Source: Stereum hirsutum FP-91666 SS1 (lineage: Eukaryota; Basidiomycota; Agaricomycetes; Russulales; Stereaceae). From it: DNA of 64,000 nt. The DNA is taken from positions 1,319,783-1,383,782 of the forward strand of contig NW_006763132.1 in NCBI RefSeq assembly GCF_000264905.1. Reading direction: 5' to 3'. The notes under the pieces are model-generated. The model was not told the origin of the DNA, ran no database searches, and saw only the letters and a list, made by a program, of their open reading frames with translations. Shown here in pieces: positions 39,788-51,588 of the stretch. Made by a program: the position numbers and the translations under genes. The first letter of the stretch is position 1, and each line of letters begins with the position of its first letter.

Positions 39788-41380
39788 AGCTCAGGCAAAA
39801 CCGTGGACATCACGTGAGTCATCACAGTCACGCTCGAGCTCATCTCGCGGACTTTTGCTGGGGAGAGCATGACACTGAACGAGAAAACAATTGCGCTGTA
39901 GAAAGACAACTTGAGAAAATGAAATAGCTCCTAGCAATTGTAGACTCAACTGTACTGGATTATTTCTAGGGACCAGAATCAGCGTTAACGGTCTCAGAGG
40001 CTGGCACAATGTTTTTAAAGGTGCAAGTGGATGTTGTGGCACAGTGAGCATCTAACTTGAATCACTGGGTTCATTAAAAAAAACTGCCAGCAACGGTGAT
40101 CAATCCAGCTTTCCAGAAAGCACACAACATGACCATGGGCAAACAATGTGCCAAGCAAGCTCGCATAGAGAATCTTGGACACACTATCTACTGAGTAGCC
40201 AAAAAGCTGAAATTCTCCAATGGAGAGGCAAAAGAAAAGGAACAAGATGTAAGTATCATACTGTCATCCACAGCTGGTGCATGTCCCGTATCATCATCCT
40301 CATCTCCCTCAACAGGCTATTGTAGAGCAGAGTGAATCAGCCCCTACTCGTAGCATGCCCTGTGCCATACGTGTCATGATAGTTGATAATTGCTGATATA
40401 CTTCATGCTACCAGCAAGCTAACCCAAAGCCCTTACTTAGTCCACATCAGGAAATTACGTTTTTGCTATATAGAAGCATGCCCTTCTATTTATAATTTGA
40501 TCGCTCAGATAGCCGGTGCTGGTCTGTCATAGATCACCGGGTGCCTGACCCCAAATAGGAGTGAGTGCTATAGCTCTCATAGCAGTCATATAATGTCTCA
40601 CTAGGTAACGTACTGTATCTCCTGTTCAACGAGATATTGCTACCTTCTAGGAGGTAATCAAGCCTATAGATGTTTTACATCTCTGTTGGCTTCTCTTTCA
40701 TGCAGGTAGAATGATTTATACTATATGACAACAGGCTGTACAGAATGATCACTGCTCTATATGCTCTCTGTCTCTCTTATGTCCAGGCTGCTCCTGTCTC
40801 CGTGTACATTCTCTGTATTCCTGCTGTATGTAGTATAGAGAAGGAAAATAAAAATTGAACTGAACCTCCATATCTGAGTGTGAATATCTGAGAATACTTC
40901 TGGATAAAAGTCACCACAAATTTATAAGTAGAAATTTGAGGTCCTCCTATGAGAGCTATAGGCAAATATGAAAGCAATCAAATTTGGGATAGATACCCCA
41001 CCTTGCTATCACAGCTAGGAGTGCTATTATCCATTTTTCAAATATCATAGCTATGACACCTTGTAGTCAGGCTAATAGCAAAGTATGTATTTCCTGATGC
41101 AGGCAAGTACTGAGAGCAGTATCACTATGTTAATCACATGCAGCTCAACACTCGGTGACCCTGAGATGCACTGGGACTCGTTGTGGTGGACAGGGAATGT
41201 CAGGATACGGATAGAAGTTGGATCATTTCATGAGTGAAAGGACTTTGGAGTTAATCAGTTCATAATGTGACAAAAAATAGAGACTTGCAGTGATTCAGCA
41301 TGTGCGCTCAGAGTTTGCGGAGACTGCAATGGAAGACAGTCATTGACCGTTGAGGGAGCATAGACGGGGCGGTGCGGAGT
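39788..41380. other. AT-rich repeat-island DNA, no supported gene
   Basis: Only short frames without family signatures. It contains a 28-bp segment at 40,317-40,344 (GTAGAGCAGAGTGAATCAGC core) whose reverse complement lies in the 61-bp repeat at 41,420-41,446. Confidence 0.5.
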
Positions 41381-41480
41381 CAATAGAACTATTGGGCCTC
41401 TATGGCTGTTTCATCTACTGGGGCTGATTCACTCTGCTCTACAATAGAACTATTGGGCCTCTATGGCTGTTTCATCTACT
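41381..41480 (+). repeat. 61-bp tandem repeat, 1.6 copies
   Basis: CAATAGAACTATTGGGCCTC... occurs at 41,381 and again at 41,442, 61 bp later. The second copy ends at 41,480, immediately before the duplicated leader block that starts at 41,486. Confidence 0.85.
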
Positions 41481-41485
41481 CCGAG

Positions 41486-42315
41486 ACCTGTGAGTACCTG
41501 CCATGGATACTCGTCAGGCACACCATCAGGTACCTGTATCCGTGGATATAGATACTCACTCCCACGGGTGCGCACACGGATACAGGTCTGATGCCGGGGC
41601 TCACAGGTACTCATGGAAAGTACCTGCCATATTTGGTATTTCCAGGCCGGAGCTTGCCAGAGGCCAGATGTGTGTCCAGCAACTCTCTCTCCTCGCTCTC
41701 CTCCTCACTCTCTCCCACTTGCCCGAGCGTACACCACTGTGTGATGGAATTGACACGTTGTGTCTCCGTCAATGGTGGTGCCACTCATCCTGTGTACTTG
41801 GCTCTATAAGGATCTCAAGGGTCTCTGAGTGAATAAGTTTGGAGTCCCACCCCTTGCCACCACAAAATCACATGTTCTCACTCAATACTGCGTACATTTT
41901 GGATGTAGTACCATAAATCGATGCGTCTTGAGCTCCTGCATCGGGCCCTGTATTTTGTTTGACGAGAAACAGCCCGCTCGTCATTGAGAATGGCGGTGTT
42001 GACCCTGGTAAGTCACTATTACCCCTCTAACCGTAAGAATGCTCGTTCTCACTCAAATAGGCGTGCATTTTCAATGTAGCTGGATCAATTGACGTGTATC
42101 AACCTCTGTCATAGAACCCTGTATTTGGTTTGAGGAGATTTTACCTGCTCGTCATCGAGAACAACAATCTTGACTTTGGTGAATACTCTATACCCCCTCT
42201 AATCGTAAAATTGCTCGTTCTCACTCAGTGTGGTGTGCATTTCTGATGTATCTAGATAAATCAATGGATATACACCTCCTGTATTATCCCCTGCACTTTG
42301 TTTGATCAAATTTGC
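41486..42315 (+). repeat. Duplicated block, copy A (leader + 2.x monomers)
   Basis: Direct repeat of 45,648 onward, offset about 4.17 kb. The ~390-bp leader starts GTGAGTACCTGCCATGGATA and has palindromic motifs. It is followed by 171-bp monomers with donor-like GTAAGT at 42,008 and GTGAAT at 42,179 (spacing 171). Similarity to copy B stops inside the third monomer near 42,315. Confidence 0.8.
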
Positions 42316-43775
42316 TGAGTGAGTAAATTACGGGGTAAGTCTTTGCTGTTGACATCACAATTGAGATAGTTGTGGAGGGTGAGGACCAAAGGGAGGAGGT
42401 CGCATACTTTGCGGCAGAGGCGAAAGCATGTCCTCGAGATCTCTTGGTAGAGCTCCAGGTGCAGAGTCTGCAGATTGGTGGTATGCAGAACTTTCTTTCC
42501 ATCTGGAGTGACTTCGCGGATGACAGACGTCCAAAATTGTTTGTGTCAATGATGGAGGAGTTCGAGATGAAAAATAGGATGGTGAAGAGGGATGTAGATG
42601 AGCCAAGGGGCATGTCGGTCAAATGGCTGGGGAGTGAGGGTGTGTTGAACTCGGGCCTTGTGCTCAGACGTTCACATATGATGCATGGGTACTCTCACCC
42701 ATGAGAATGTCAGTCTCACACAATGAGTGCATATGACTGCACCATATGACATGATATGACTTGACGCACAGCAAGCCTGTGCAACGAACTATTATAGTAT
42801 AATGTTCTCATCTATATTGCTACATGTATATAAGGACCACGTATGTAACATAGAAAAATAACAAACTTTCCAGTTCACTCGCATTGCCTCAACAGCAGCT
42901 CACTAAAGCACAGGTAAGATGTGCATAGTGCAAATGTAGCCCCATGCATGCTTAACAGGGTGTATTTGTATGGCCCCCAATATCCATCTTCGTAGACGGG
43001 GACCGGAGTCTGCGGAGGTGGTGAAGGGAACCAAGTCATGTTGTACATGAGGATGGTGATACACTGTTACCAGTCACAATATCTCCAGTAACTGACTTCA
43101 GTAGTTGAGGGAATGTGACCAATGCACATCACAGAAGGTCGGGAAGGGTATCCAAGGTGGGCTGGAACTGGAGGATTGGGGGCTGGCTCCGAAAAGGAAG
43201 AGTCTGTCGGGGGAAGCCACAGCTTGAACATCCCTTGACCGATGCGAGGCTCATGTAAAACCAGAGCGCACTTTTTTACTAGCTCATAGCCCTCCCCTGG
43301 GATACACGGGATAGAGTATCCAGATTGATCTTGACGCTTCTAATAAACAAAGATGCGAAGGTTGAGCCGGCCACGAAGGAGCACAAGCCTCATCAGCAAA
43401 TCAGGTTCTGGCTATACTTACTATATTAGGCCATATAGCCAGAAGATCCCGTATAATTGAGAGTTCTCATATAGCCAGCATCACAAGGTATGTAATACGT
43501 GTTTGCTATATAGTTTCTATAGTTGTCTACTACGCACCTGTAGCATCTGTATACTTCTGTAGATTCACAGGTATACTTGTTGTTTTTACACCAGCTTACT
43601 TTTGTACGCCTTTCTCACTCAACTTGCCAGTTCACAGATGAAGACCAAAATTAATATATATAATCACACAATCTACGTACAATATTGTCTCACTCCTGTA
43701 CATATACATCAGAGAGAAGAAAGAGACAGATAGAAAAGATAGGGAGAAGGAGAAGGAGAAGGAAAGAAAATACAT

Positions 43776-43813
<38 letters not shown>

Positions 43814-44042
43814 GATGAAGGGAGAATAAGCTAGGGCAAAGAAGTAAGGTAGGGAGGATAAGTGAGGGGTAGGGAAAATGCAAGAGAGGGTGAGAGAAGG
43901 ATTGAAGAAGGAAACTGGATGAAGACCATCAAACTTGGTGAGTACTGTATTCTCATTGATTGTTAGCCTGGGCAACGGCTAACCCATCTTGTGCCTCCCT
44001 TCTACCATAGGTTCTGAAACGGCCTTTGGGCTAAACCTAACT
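42316..44042. other. Repeat-island DNA with one weak open frame and a GA microsatellite
   Basis: A plus-strand frame of about 110 codons (42,372-42,704) has protein-like composition (RDLLVELQVQSLQIGG) but matches nothing I know. 43,739-43,830 is purine-rich, with about 18 GA repeats at 43,773-43,808. Confidence 0.4.
43773..43808 (+). repeat. (GA)n microsatellite
   Basis: An uninterrupted run of GA dinucleotides inside a longer purine tract (about 43,735-43,830). Confidence 0.9.
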
Positions 44043-44185
44043 CTTTATTTCTCGGTGTTTCTAAAGAGTGTACGCGCCTTGCAGGCATTGTGGCCCCAGG
44101 TGCCACTTCGACGATGGAGATGTGGGATGGATAGAGGGATAGGCACGTGACCAGTCATGTGGTAGGCACGTGATGGCATGTGACC
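44043..44185 (+). repeat. Dispersed repeat, copy 1 (LTR-like)
   Basis: About 140 bp (CTTTATTTCTCGGTGTTTCT at the left, then TTGTGGCCCCAGGTG and CACGTGACCAGTCA) recur inverted at 54,052-54,187. Both copies are followed, in the same sense, by a TATA-type sequence with TATAAGAACC (44,372 here; 53,895-53,886 for the other). This resembles the U3 part of an LTR, but no LTR ends were fixed. Confidence 0.65.
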
Positions 44186-45202
44186 TTGTGTTCGTGATGT
44201 AGGGACATGTGATTAGGTCTAGAACGTTCTAGAATAGTCTTGTGCATGTTGACTCAGCGGTTTGTACCCATTGTGCACATTGCTGGACCCACTGGATATT
44301 CATGAAGGATTCCTGTAGTGTTCACCCGTAGTGTACAGTGAGGGCGTGCCCTAAAGGGTCAGCTCAGGATGTATATAAGAACCACCTGTATCGTAGAATA
44401 GTTCCCTAACTCAATCTCCTTTGCTTCTCACCATACTCAGTGTGACCTTGTGTCCTGGTGTATCCAGCCCCAAGCCCACGGTCTCAGTTCACCCCCACTA
44501 TTCTCTCTGGGCTATGTGCCTCTACTGGGTGTAGCTGCTTTGAGAAGAGCATATGTTAGCATTTGGCCAATCTGAGGTGTGTAATTTTCGCTTTTTTTCA
44601 ACCTTTATTCTACTCTGTCTCTCCACCATCCCTCTCTGATCCCTACTTCTCTCATGCCCTTCCCTCCTTCTTCATCCCTCCTTCTTCATCCCTCCTTCTT
44701 CATCCCTCCTTCATCCCTCTTTTCTTCTCTATTATTCTTCAGCCCAGCATGCTTCATGTTTCAATAAAATTTCGCTCTTTTGGGCATTTTTAAAGTTCTG
44801 GTAAGCTTTTTCTCATTCCTCCTCCCCTCATGTTTCTCTGCCCTCATTCTTTCTCTCTCACATCCTTTTGTTCATGTACACACAGGAGTAAAGCTGGAGA
44901 CTGTTGGGATAAAATGTGAGTTTTTTTTTGCTTTTTTGCATCCATTTTCTCTCCAAACCCTCCCCCTTTCTCTCCTCTTCTGCCTTTTCTTCTCACCTTT
45001 CCTCCTCATCTCTCCCCTCTCATCCTACTTTCTTTGTCTTCACTCCCCCTTCGCATTTTCTCTCTCTAAACTTGATACTGACTTGTTTCTTCTCACTTTG
45101 AGAGTGTGGGAACTCATGTCATGGACTGGCACAGAGTTCTCACACTTACTCTACCACTCTTTCCTCCTCTCCTCCCCCCCTCTCTGTCTCTCTTTTACAT
45201 AC
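44186..45202. other. Pyrimidine-rich tract with TTCATCCCTCC tandem repeats
   Basis: The plus strand is strongly C/T-rich from about 44,560 to 45,190. A 14-bp unit (CCTTCTTCATCCCT) repeats about four times near 44,665-44,715. On the minus strand these are purine-rich, intron-like sequences downstream of the KDZ exon. No gene is supported. Confidence 0.6.
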
Positions 45203-45588
45203 CCGCAGAAGTCGTCGATGGTATCGTGCCAGTGTCCAGGCCTCATCTCCCTGATGCTGAATGCTATACCATTTATGATCGCCCATATCCTCTTGATTGC
45301 CTCGAACTCCATCTGCGCGAGCCGGCGAGAAAACCACGGAGAAAAAAGGGGCTTGCACTTTTCAATATGGGCCTTAAGATGGAATGCCGGGACAATGAAG
45401 AGAACATTAACGACACATTCAGAAATTTGCAGGTAGTCAGGCATCTCTACTATCCGTTCCCAGAAGTTGATGCTCCACTGGCAGCCTATATCGTACAAGG
45501 AGACGAGGGCAAGAAGACGAGGGCAAGGAGCATGATGCCGATGATGCCGATGACGCTGGCCAAGAAGATGTAATCCATGTTCACATAC
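45203..45588 (-). pseudogene. KDZ (Kyakuja-Dileera-Zisupton) transposase fragment
   Basis: The exon begins after a TTTAG acceptor with RYVNMDYIFLAS, then LYDIGCQWSINFWERI, FIVPAFHLKAHIEKCKPLFS, IKRIWAIINGIAFSIREMRP and GHWHDTIDDFCG, ending at a GTATGT donor near 45,203. YDIxCQW and FHLxAHxxxC are signatures of the KDZ transposase core in mushroom genomes. A 14-bp tandem duplication (45,501-45,514 and 45,515-45,528) sits between the MDYIF and YDIGCQW parts, which lie in different frames, so the copy is broken. The N and C ends are absent. No TIRs were found around it. Confidence 0.75.
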
Positions 45589-45647
45589 CTAAACCCTAGG
45601 TAATGAGCCTGCGTATATGTAGAATCAGGGCATGCCACGAGTACCAA

Positions 45648-46030
45648 GACCCGTGAGTACCTGCCATGGATACTCGTCAGGCACACCATCAGGTACCTGT
45701 ATCCATGGATACAGATACTCGTTCCCACGGGTGTGTGCACGGATACAGGTCTGATGCTGGGGTCACAGGTACTCTCCCAGAGTACCTGCCATATTCGGTA
45801 TTTCCAGGCCGGATCTTTCCGGAGGCCAGATGTTTGTCCAGCGACTCTATCTCCTCGCTCTCCTCCTCACTCTCTCCCACTTCCCCAAGCGTACACCACT
45901 ATGTGATGGAATTGACACGTCATGTCACCGTCAATGGTGGTGCCGCTCATCCTGTGTACTTGTTTCTATAAGGGTCTCATGGGTCTCGACTCTCTGTCAG
46001 TGAGTAACTGAGCTTGGAGTCCCACCTCCT
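45648..46030 (+). repeat. Duplicated block, copy B leader
   Basis: Same leader as copy A at 41,486. It contains the perfect 16-bp palindrome TGTATCCATGGATACA near 45,700 and repeated GAGTACCTGCC words. It leads straight into the 171-bp array. Confidence 0.8.
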
Positions 46031-47395
46031 TGCCATCATAAAATCGCACGTTCTCACTCAATACCGCGTACATTTTGGATGTTGCACCATCAATTGATGC
46101 TTCTTGAGCTCCTGCATCGGGCCCTGTACTTTGTTTGACGAGAAGCAGCCCACTCGTTGTTGAGAACGGCAGTGTTGACCCCGGTGAGTCTCCACTAACC
46201 CCTCCAACCGTAAAATTGTCCGTTCTCACTTGAATTGGCATGTGTTTCCGAAGTGGGGGGCTCTTACCATGCATATGGATGTCCTGCATTGTCTCTGGTA
46301 CTTTATTTGGCAAGAAATGACCCGCTCGTCATCGAGAATGGCAGTATTGACCCTGGTGAGTCCCCATTACCCCTCCAACCGTAAAATTGCTCGTTCTCAC
46401 TCAGTTTGGCACACATTTCCAATGTATCTGGATCAATTGATGCATATACACCTCCTGCAAGACCCCCTACACTTTTTTTTGATCAGATTTGACCCGCTCA
46501 TTGTCGATAACAACAACATTGACCTGGTGAGTACCCCTGCCCCCTTCTATTGTAAATTTGCACATTCTCACTCAATTCTGCATACATTTATGATGTTGCA
46601 CAGTCAATCATTGCATTTGGATGTCCCGCATCGCCTCCCATTCTTGGTTTGGTGCGATTTGGCCCACCCATCATCGAGGACAATGGTATCGACCTAGTGA
46701 GTACCCCCTCCTACCTCCTATCATAAATATGCTCTTTCTCACTCATGTCTGTGTGTATTTGTGATGTTGCGGTGTTGATCGACACGTGTTGATGTCCCGC
46801 ATGCCCCCTCATACTTGGCTTGATGTGATTTGGCCCCTTCGTCGTCATGAACGACGACATCGACCTGGTGAGTACCCCCTCCTACCTCCTATTGTAAATT
46901 TGTTTGTTCTCACTCAAATCCGTGTACGTTTACAATGTTGCGGGTCAATCGACATGAATTAATGTTCCGCATCACCCCCCATACTTTATTGGACACAATT
47001 CAGCCCATCCGTCATTGAGAACGACGGTAATGACCTGGTGAGTACCCCTTGCTTCCTCCTATCGTAAATGTGCTCATTCTCACCCAATTCCGTGTATGTT
47101 TACAATGTTGCGGGGTCGATCGACACATATTGATGTCCCGCATCACCTCCCATACTTAACTTGAAACAATTCGGCCCATTTGTTGTCAAGAACGATGACA
47201 TTGACCTGGTGAGTACCCCCTGCTACCTTCTATCGTAAATTCGCTTGTTCTCACTCAATTCTGTGTGTATTTGTGACATTACAGGGTCGATCGACGCGTG
47301 TTGATGTCCCGCATGGCCCCCTGTACTTGGTTTCATGCAATTCAGCCCACTCGTTATTGAGAACAATGGTATTGATTTGGTAAGTACCTCTCCAC
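46031..47395 (+). repeat. 171-bp satellite-like array, eight monomers, exon/intron-like units
   Basis: Donor-like GTGAGT (last one GTAAGT) starts at 46,184, 46,356, 46,527, 46,697, 46,868, 47,038, 47,209 and 47,380, with spacings of 172, 171, 170, 171, 170, 171 and 171. Each unit has TTCTCACTCA, an acceptor-like end in some copies (GTTGCACAG, ACATTACAG), then about 93 nt with codons for a motif like PLVIENxxIDL, then the donor. The fourth unit reads as an uninterrupted 31-codon phase-0 exon. Most others carry a stop (TGA or TAA) at one shared codon, so they are pseudo-exons today. Confidence 0.85.
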
Positions 47396-47422
47396 CCCCT
47401 TCCCCAGTTTATATTTACCACC

Positions 47423-47722
47423 TGAATATAATTGAAGGATTTCTAGACCAATCCCCGTTAGAGATAGGCTCTATGTATCGAAAGGGAAACATCCAAAAAA
47501 AATCTGAAGTGATCAGCTAGCCCATACCTCTCAAAGTGCACAGAGTGCTCATTTGGAGTTTGCAAGTAAAGGATCACTAGTCAAATGTCAGTAACAGTGT
47601 AGTGAGTACTTTGAGAGGTATAGGCTAGCTGATCACTTCGGACTCTTTTTGGATGTTTCCCTTTCGATACATAGAGCCTATCTCTAACGGGGATTGGTCT
47701 AGAAATCCTTCAATTATATTCA
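47423..47722. repeat. Inverted repeat (116-bp arms)
   Basis: Arms 47,423-47,538 and 47,608-47,722 are nearly identical in inverse orientation (TGAATATAATTGAAGGATTT, ACCAATCCCCGTTAGAG), with a 69-bp spacer. The right arm overlaps the left arm of the larger inverted repeat at 47,634-49,745. Confidence 0.9.
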
Positions 47723-49745
47723 GAAATCGAAATATGCTGCAGAATTAGCCATTTATAGCCAAAAACCGATATTTTGCATATTTACTGTATCACACAGACC
47801 ATTTCTGACATAGTGGATGGCCCAGAAACATTTAATAGGATGTATCCTAACTATGTGCCGCACCACATCATGATCGCACTGCATTTGAGAGAGATCTGGT
47901 CCATATACACCCCCAATACTACCTGTGCACCTGCTCCCCCACCAAAAACATGGTTTTGCTTTTTTCACTGACTACCAGCGACGGTTATGGTGCTCAATTA
48001 ATATTTATACACATTGAAAATAAATTACTACTACAGGAACGGTGCCAAAAACTCATAAATTGGTGTTTCTCTGATTATACTGTGGCCCAATACACTATTT
48101 TACCCCCTCAGCCCCCTCAGCGCCCCACAATTTGTGCAGGACCATTTCATGGTAATACCCCCAGAGTAGATGTTCTCTTCCTCCTCCCCAAGACGCGGCA
48201 CCACTACCAAGGCCACAATCATTGGTTTTGTGTCTGGTATGCCTCCCATCACTTATTATTGATATAGGACTACCCATGACAACAAAAACCAAGGCAATCA
48301 AACCGCTATATCCCCAGTTTTGGCCTGTCCACCCCCTTTTACCTCAATAGGGCAATATCTTGCTGACCGTTTATGCTATAACTTCGGATATACATTTATC
48401 AATGTTTGTAAAATAGTCAAAACCCCCAAAATTTACCTCCTTCATGTTGCCACAATTGGGCCACAATTCACATTTTATATGTCAATTTCATCAAAATTCC
48501 GTATTTGTTCCATCCCTATTCATCCTACGATCATCCCTGCCCATATTCCCCATTTCATCCATACATAACCTAGCTCATTTCACTATATACGCCCTATCTA
48601 CCTGCCCTACCTATTCCCTAGCACTCCTACCCCATCCCCTAGTCCATCCCCTACCCCCAGGACCACCCCCGTACATCCTACCCCATCACCCTGGGCCACC
48701 CGGCTTACCCAGAATCACTCCCCAACTTCCCCAGTAGCCAGCCCAGTACTGTCATTTATAATTCTTGGACCAGGGGAACCTTTGTAAAGGACCCCCTTCT
48801 TACTAGCAGGTACCTTTATAAAGGTGGTACATCCTCTGGTGCGGCGAGGACACCAAGGATCCTCCTTCGTTGGTGGATGATCGCGTGAGGTGTACTATGG
48901 AAGAAAGAAAGGGTGAACAAGAGAGAGAAAACAAACAATGGGGGAATTACACCACCAGACCATGTAGTGCCATTATAATGAAGTGCGGCAAGGACATCGA
49001 GCTCCATTGTAATGTCTGGCGTGAAGTATGCACTGCCACACTGAGCCAGAAAATGGCTGTCATTACAATGCTGTACCAGCTCAATTGGGATATCAACAAA
49101 TGCTTGCATTGCTTGGTTTTGTTTTCTGTGATATATGCCGAGTTCAGAACGTCCCAAAAGAGATAAAAATGGGTAGGTTGCCTTGTGCTTGGAGGTGTGG
49201 CACAAGAATGTTCATTCTAGATGTGGCTCGACCTGTAGTGCTTTGGCCCAGCTGGTTAGCTGGCTTTTGGGTGACCAGGTAGGCTCTAGGGCCGGGTTGG
49301 GGACCCGGTAGGAGAACCAATTTACGTGTTTTTGGTGCTGTTCTTATTGTGATAATTTAATTTAAATGTACATGAATACTGAACAGGCACCAGAAATGTT
49401 GCTGGTAGCCTGAGATGAAAGCAAAACGATGTTTTTGATGGGGGAGCAGGTGCACAGGTAGTATTGGGGGTGTTTATGGTCCAGATCTCTGTCAATTGCA
49501 GTGTGATTGTGATGCAGTGTGGTACATGGCTGTAATAAATCATAATGAATATTTCTTGGTCATCCACTATGTCAGAAATGATCTGTGTGATACAGTACAC
49601 ATGCAAAACGTCAGTTTTTCACTGAAAATGGCCAATTCTGCAGTGTATTTGAATTTCTGAATTTATTTGAGGGGTATGTGGACCAATCACCGTTGAACTT
49701 AAGCTCTATGCATTGAAATGTAGATGTCCAAAAAAATCCGAAGTG
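47634..49745. mobile_element. TIR-like element with about 330-bp diverged arms
   Basis: 47,634-47,967 is an inverted, diverged copy of 49,419-49,745 (shared: CACTTCGGA at the outer ends, TGTATCACACAGA, CCCCCAATACTACCTGTGCA). The ~1.45 kb interior has only short frames, so it may be a non-autonomous element. The interior includes CATTACAATGGAGCTC (about 48,998-49,013, inverted), which also occurs beside the right end near 49,765. Confidence 0.65.
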
Positions 49746-49825
49746 GTTAATACTCGTCAATCATTACAATGGAGCTCAGCATACTTGCCACACTCTATTA
49801 TAATGTTTCTTACAAGGACAGCTGC

Positions 49826-50299
49826 TTACACGCTGTCCCATTCCTCAAGCCTACATCCCATAACTAGTACACCTTCCATGGTATAATTGTCCGTACCGTG
49901 CTTCCTATCGATTGGATGATCCTTCCCAACATATGCACCCTCGGCCACGGACCCGTTCTCTATCTCTATGTTGGTATTGACGGTGATTGGGGCACCCCAC
50001 TTCTCCATTGCATGCTTGGGAAGTCGATACTCGGAGAGCCACGGCCCTGCCTTATTATTGGCCTCTGCCTTCTCCTCCTTCTCCCTCCTCGATTCAGCCC
50101 TCTTGGGCTTTTTCTTCTGCTGCTGGCTCTCACTGGTCCTCCTCCTGGGAAGCCTTCCCTCTGCCTTCTTCTTCTCCTTCTTCGCCTTGCTCCTCGCTTT
50201 CTCCTTCTCCCGTCTTGCTTCAGTCCACCCCTCCCTAGGCCTACTGCTTCTGCGGTTCGGAAAGGAGTATGGACGACACATGTTTGGCATTGAGGACAC
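49826..50299 (-). CDS. Uncharacterised Lys/Arg/Glu-rich protein
   Basis: An open frame of 157 codons starting MSSMPNMCRPYSF. The middle is a charged, probably coiled or disordered segment (EKEKARSKAKKEKKKAEG), and the C-terminal ~60 residues are mixed (SEYRLPKHAMEKWG, DHPIDRKHGTDN). A TATATAAA box lies about 175 bp upstream near 50,470-50,478, and a plausible 54-nt intron (50,327-50,380) lies between, probably in the 5' leader. No family is recognised. It could be a transposon-linked ORF. Confidence 0.35.
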   Translation of the reverse strand: MSSMPNMCRPYSFPNRRSSRPREGWTEARREKEKARSKAKKEKKKAEGRLPRRRTSESQQQKKKPKRAESRREKEEKAEANNKAGPWLSEYRLPKHAMEKWGAPITVNTNIEIENGSVAEGAYVGKDHPIDRKHGTDNYTMEGVLVMGCRLEEWDSV

Positions 50300-51588
50300 A
50301 TCCGTGGGGCACGTAAAAACACAGCGCTACAGTTGCAACGCAAAAATAATATAAAACACAAAAGAAATCAATTGACGCACCTTTGAGAGGGTATAGGTAC
50401 TTGAGGATGCCCGTAGGGTTGTAGGTGAAACACTGAGAGACAGGGTTGGGAAGGGAAATTTTGCCGGTCCGGTTTATATAACCCAAACATGGACCCATAA
50501 CTTGGCTAGGTCGCTGCGATCGAGGGTAACGTCAGAGCTCCGGGAATGCTATTGCTAAGTTGCGCATCAATACAGGCCACCTATAGATTGACCTGCTATG
50601 GAGGGTAAGGAGATCCCAAGGACGGCAGATGAAGGGCTAATGGTGTAAGTCCATCACTGTAATCTCTTATTTTGCAGGTTCAAAGTTCGAAGTTGACTGT
50701 CGAGTTTGAGTGGTGTATTGCACCACTCATGCTTGTACTACTCACTCGACACTAGAAACCCGTAGACAGATGCACAACTCAGGTATACCTTGGAAAGGAC
50801 ACCACAGCAATTTGCCAACAAATAATCTACCACCACCGAAACTCCAGACCTTGGGTAGAAGGTGTCTTCGTTTCTTCTCTGCATGTATTCAAAGACGCGT
50901 GGGTGCCACAGCTTCATGTACTTACGTTGATCCAGGTATGTTTGGGGTGCTACAAGTGATCCACAGCCTGTCTATAAAATAAGTATAAGGAGATATAGTG
51001 TCACAATGCAAAATGTCCTCACAAAAATATAGAGGCCAATTATTGTGCATGTTCTTTTGTAATTGAGCAAAAGTTAGTTTCTGGATCTAGCAAGCCATGC
51101 AACTTGCGTCAGTTCGGAGCGTTAGCATCGTTCACTCAAGACACTTTGTGACCTCTGTCATAAGAGAATCTCTTTGGCCTATCCAGAAATTGTACACAGA
51201 TCATAAAGTATTGAATAAGGTGTCCTAAGATAAGAATAAACACAGTCAACTTCTATTTTACGCTCCAAATGGACATTCTCAGTTGAACGAGAGTTGTGTT
51301 TGCAGTTGAGTGCTGAGCGCCATTAAGCTCACTCTGGATACACTACTCTTGCAGCTCGCTTACTGCTTCATACTACCAGATAAGATGCACAAAGCAGATG
51401 GCTAGATATATCGACAATATGTTTCTATTGATCACTGTGTCTTCATTAGACACAAGAAAAGAAATCACAAGTTCTGTTATTAGGAATGGCCATTTATGGA
51501 CAATTCATTTTCTTTTCTTTCGCATGTCTCGCCACACTCGCCACACTCATTTCCTTTTCCTTTCTGACTCATCCACGGTTCCTCATGA
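50300..51588. other. Repeat-island DNA, no supported gene
   Basis: Contains the probable promoter of the previous ORF near 50,470. The rest has only short frames. Confidence 0.4.

Noticed and set aside
44563..45573. Plus-strand open frames rich in Ser, Leu and Phe
   Set aside because: They arise from the pyrimidine tract and from the antisense of the KDZ exon.
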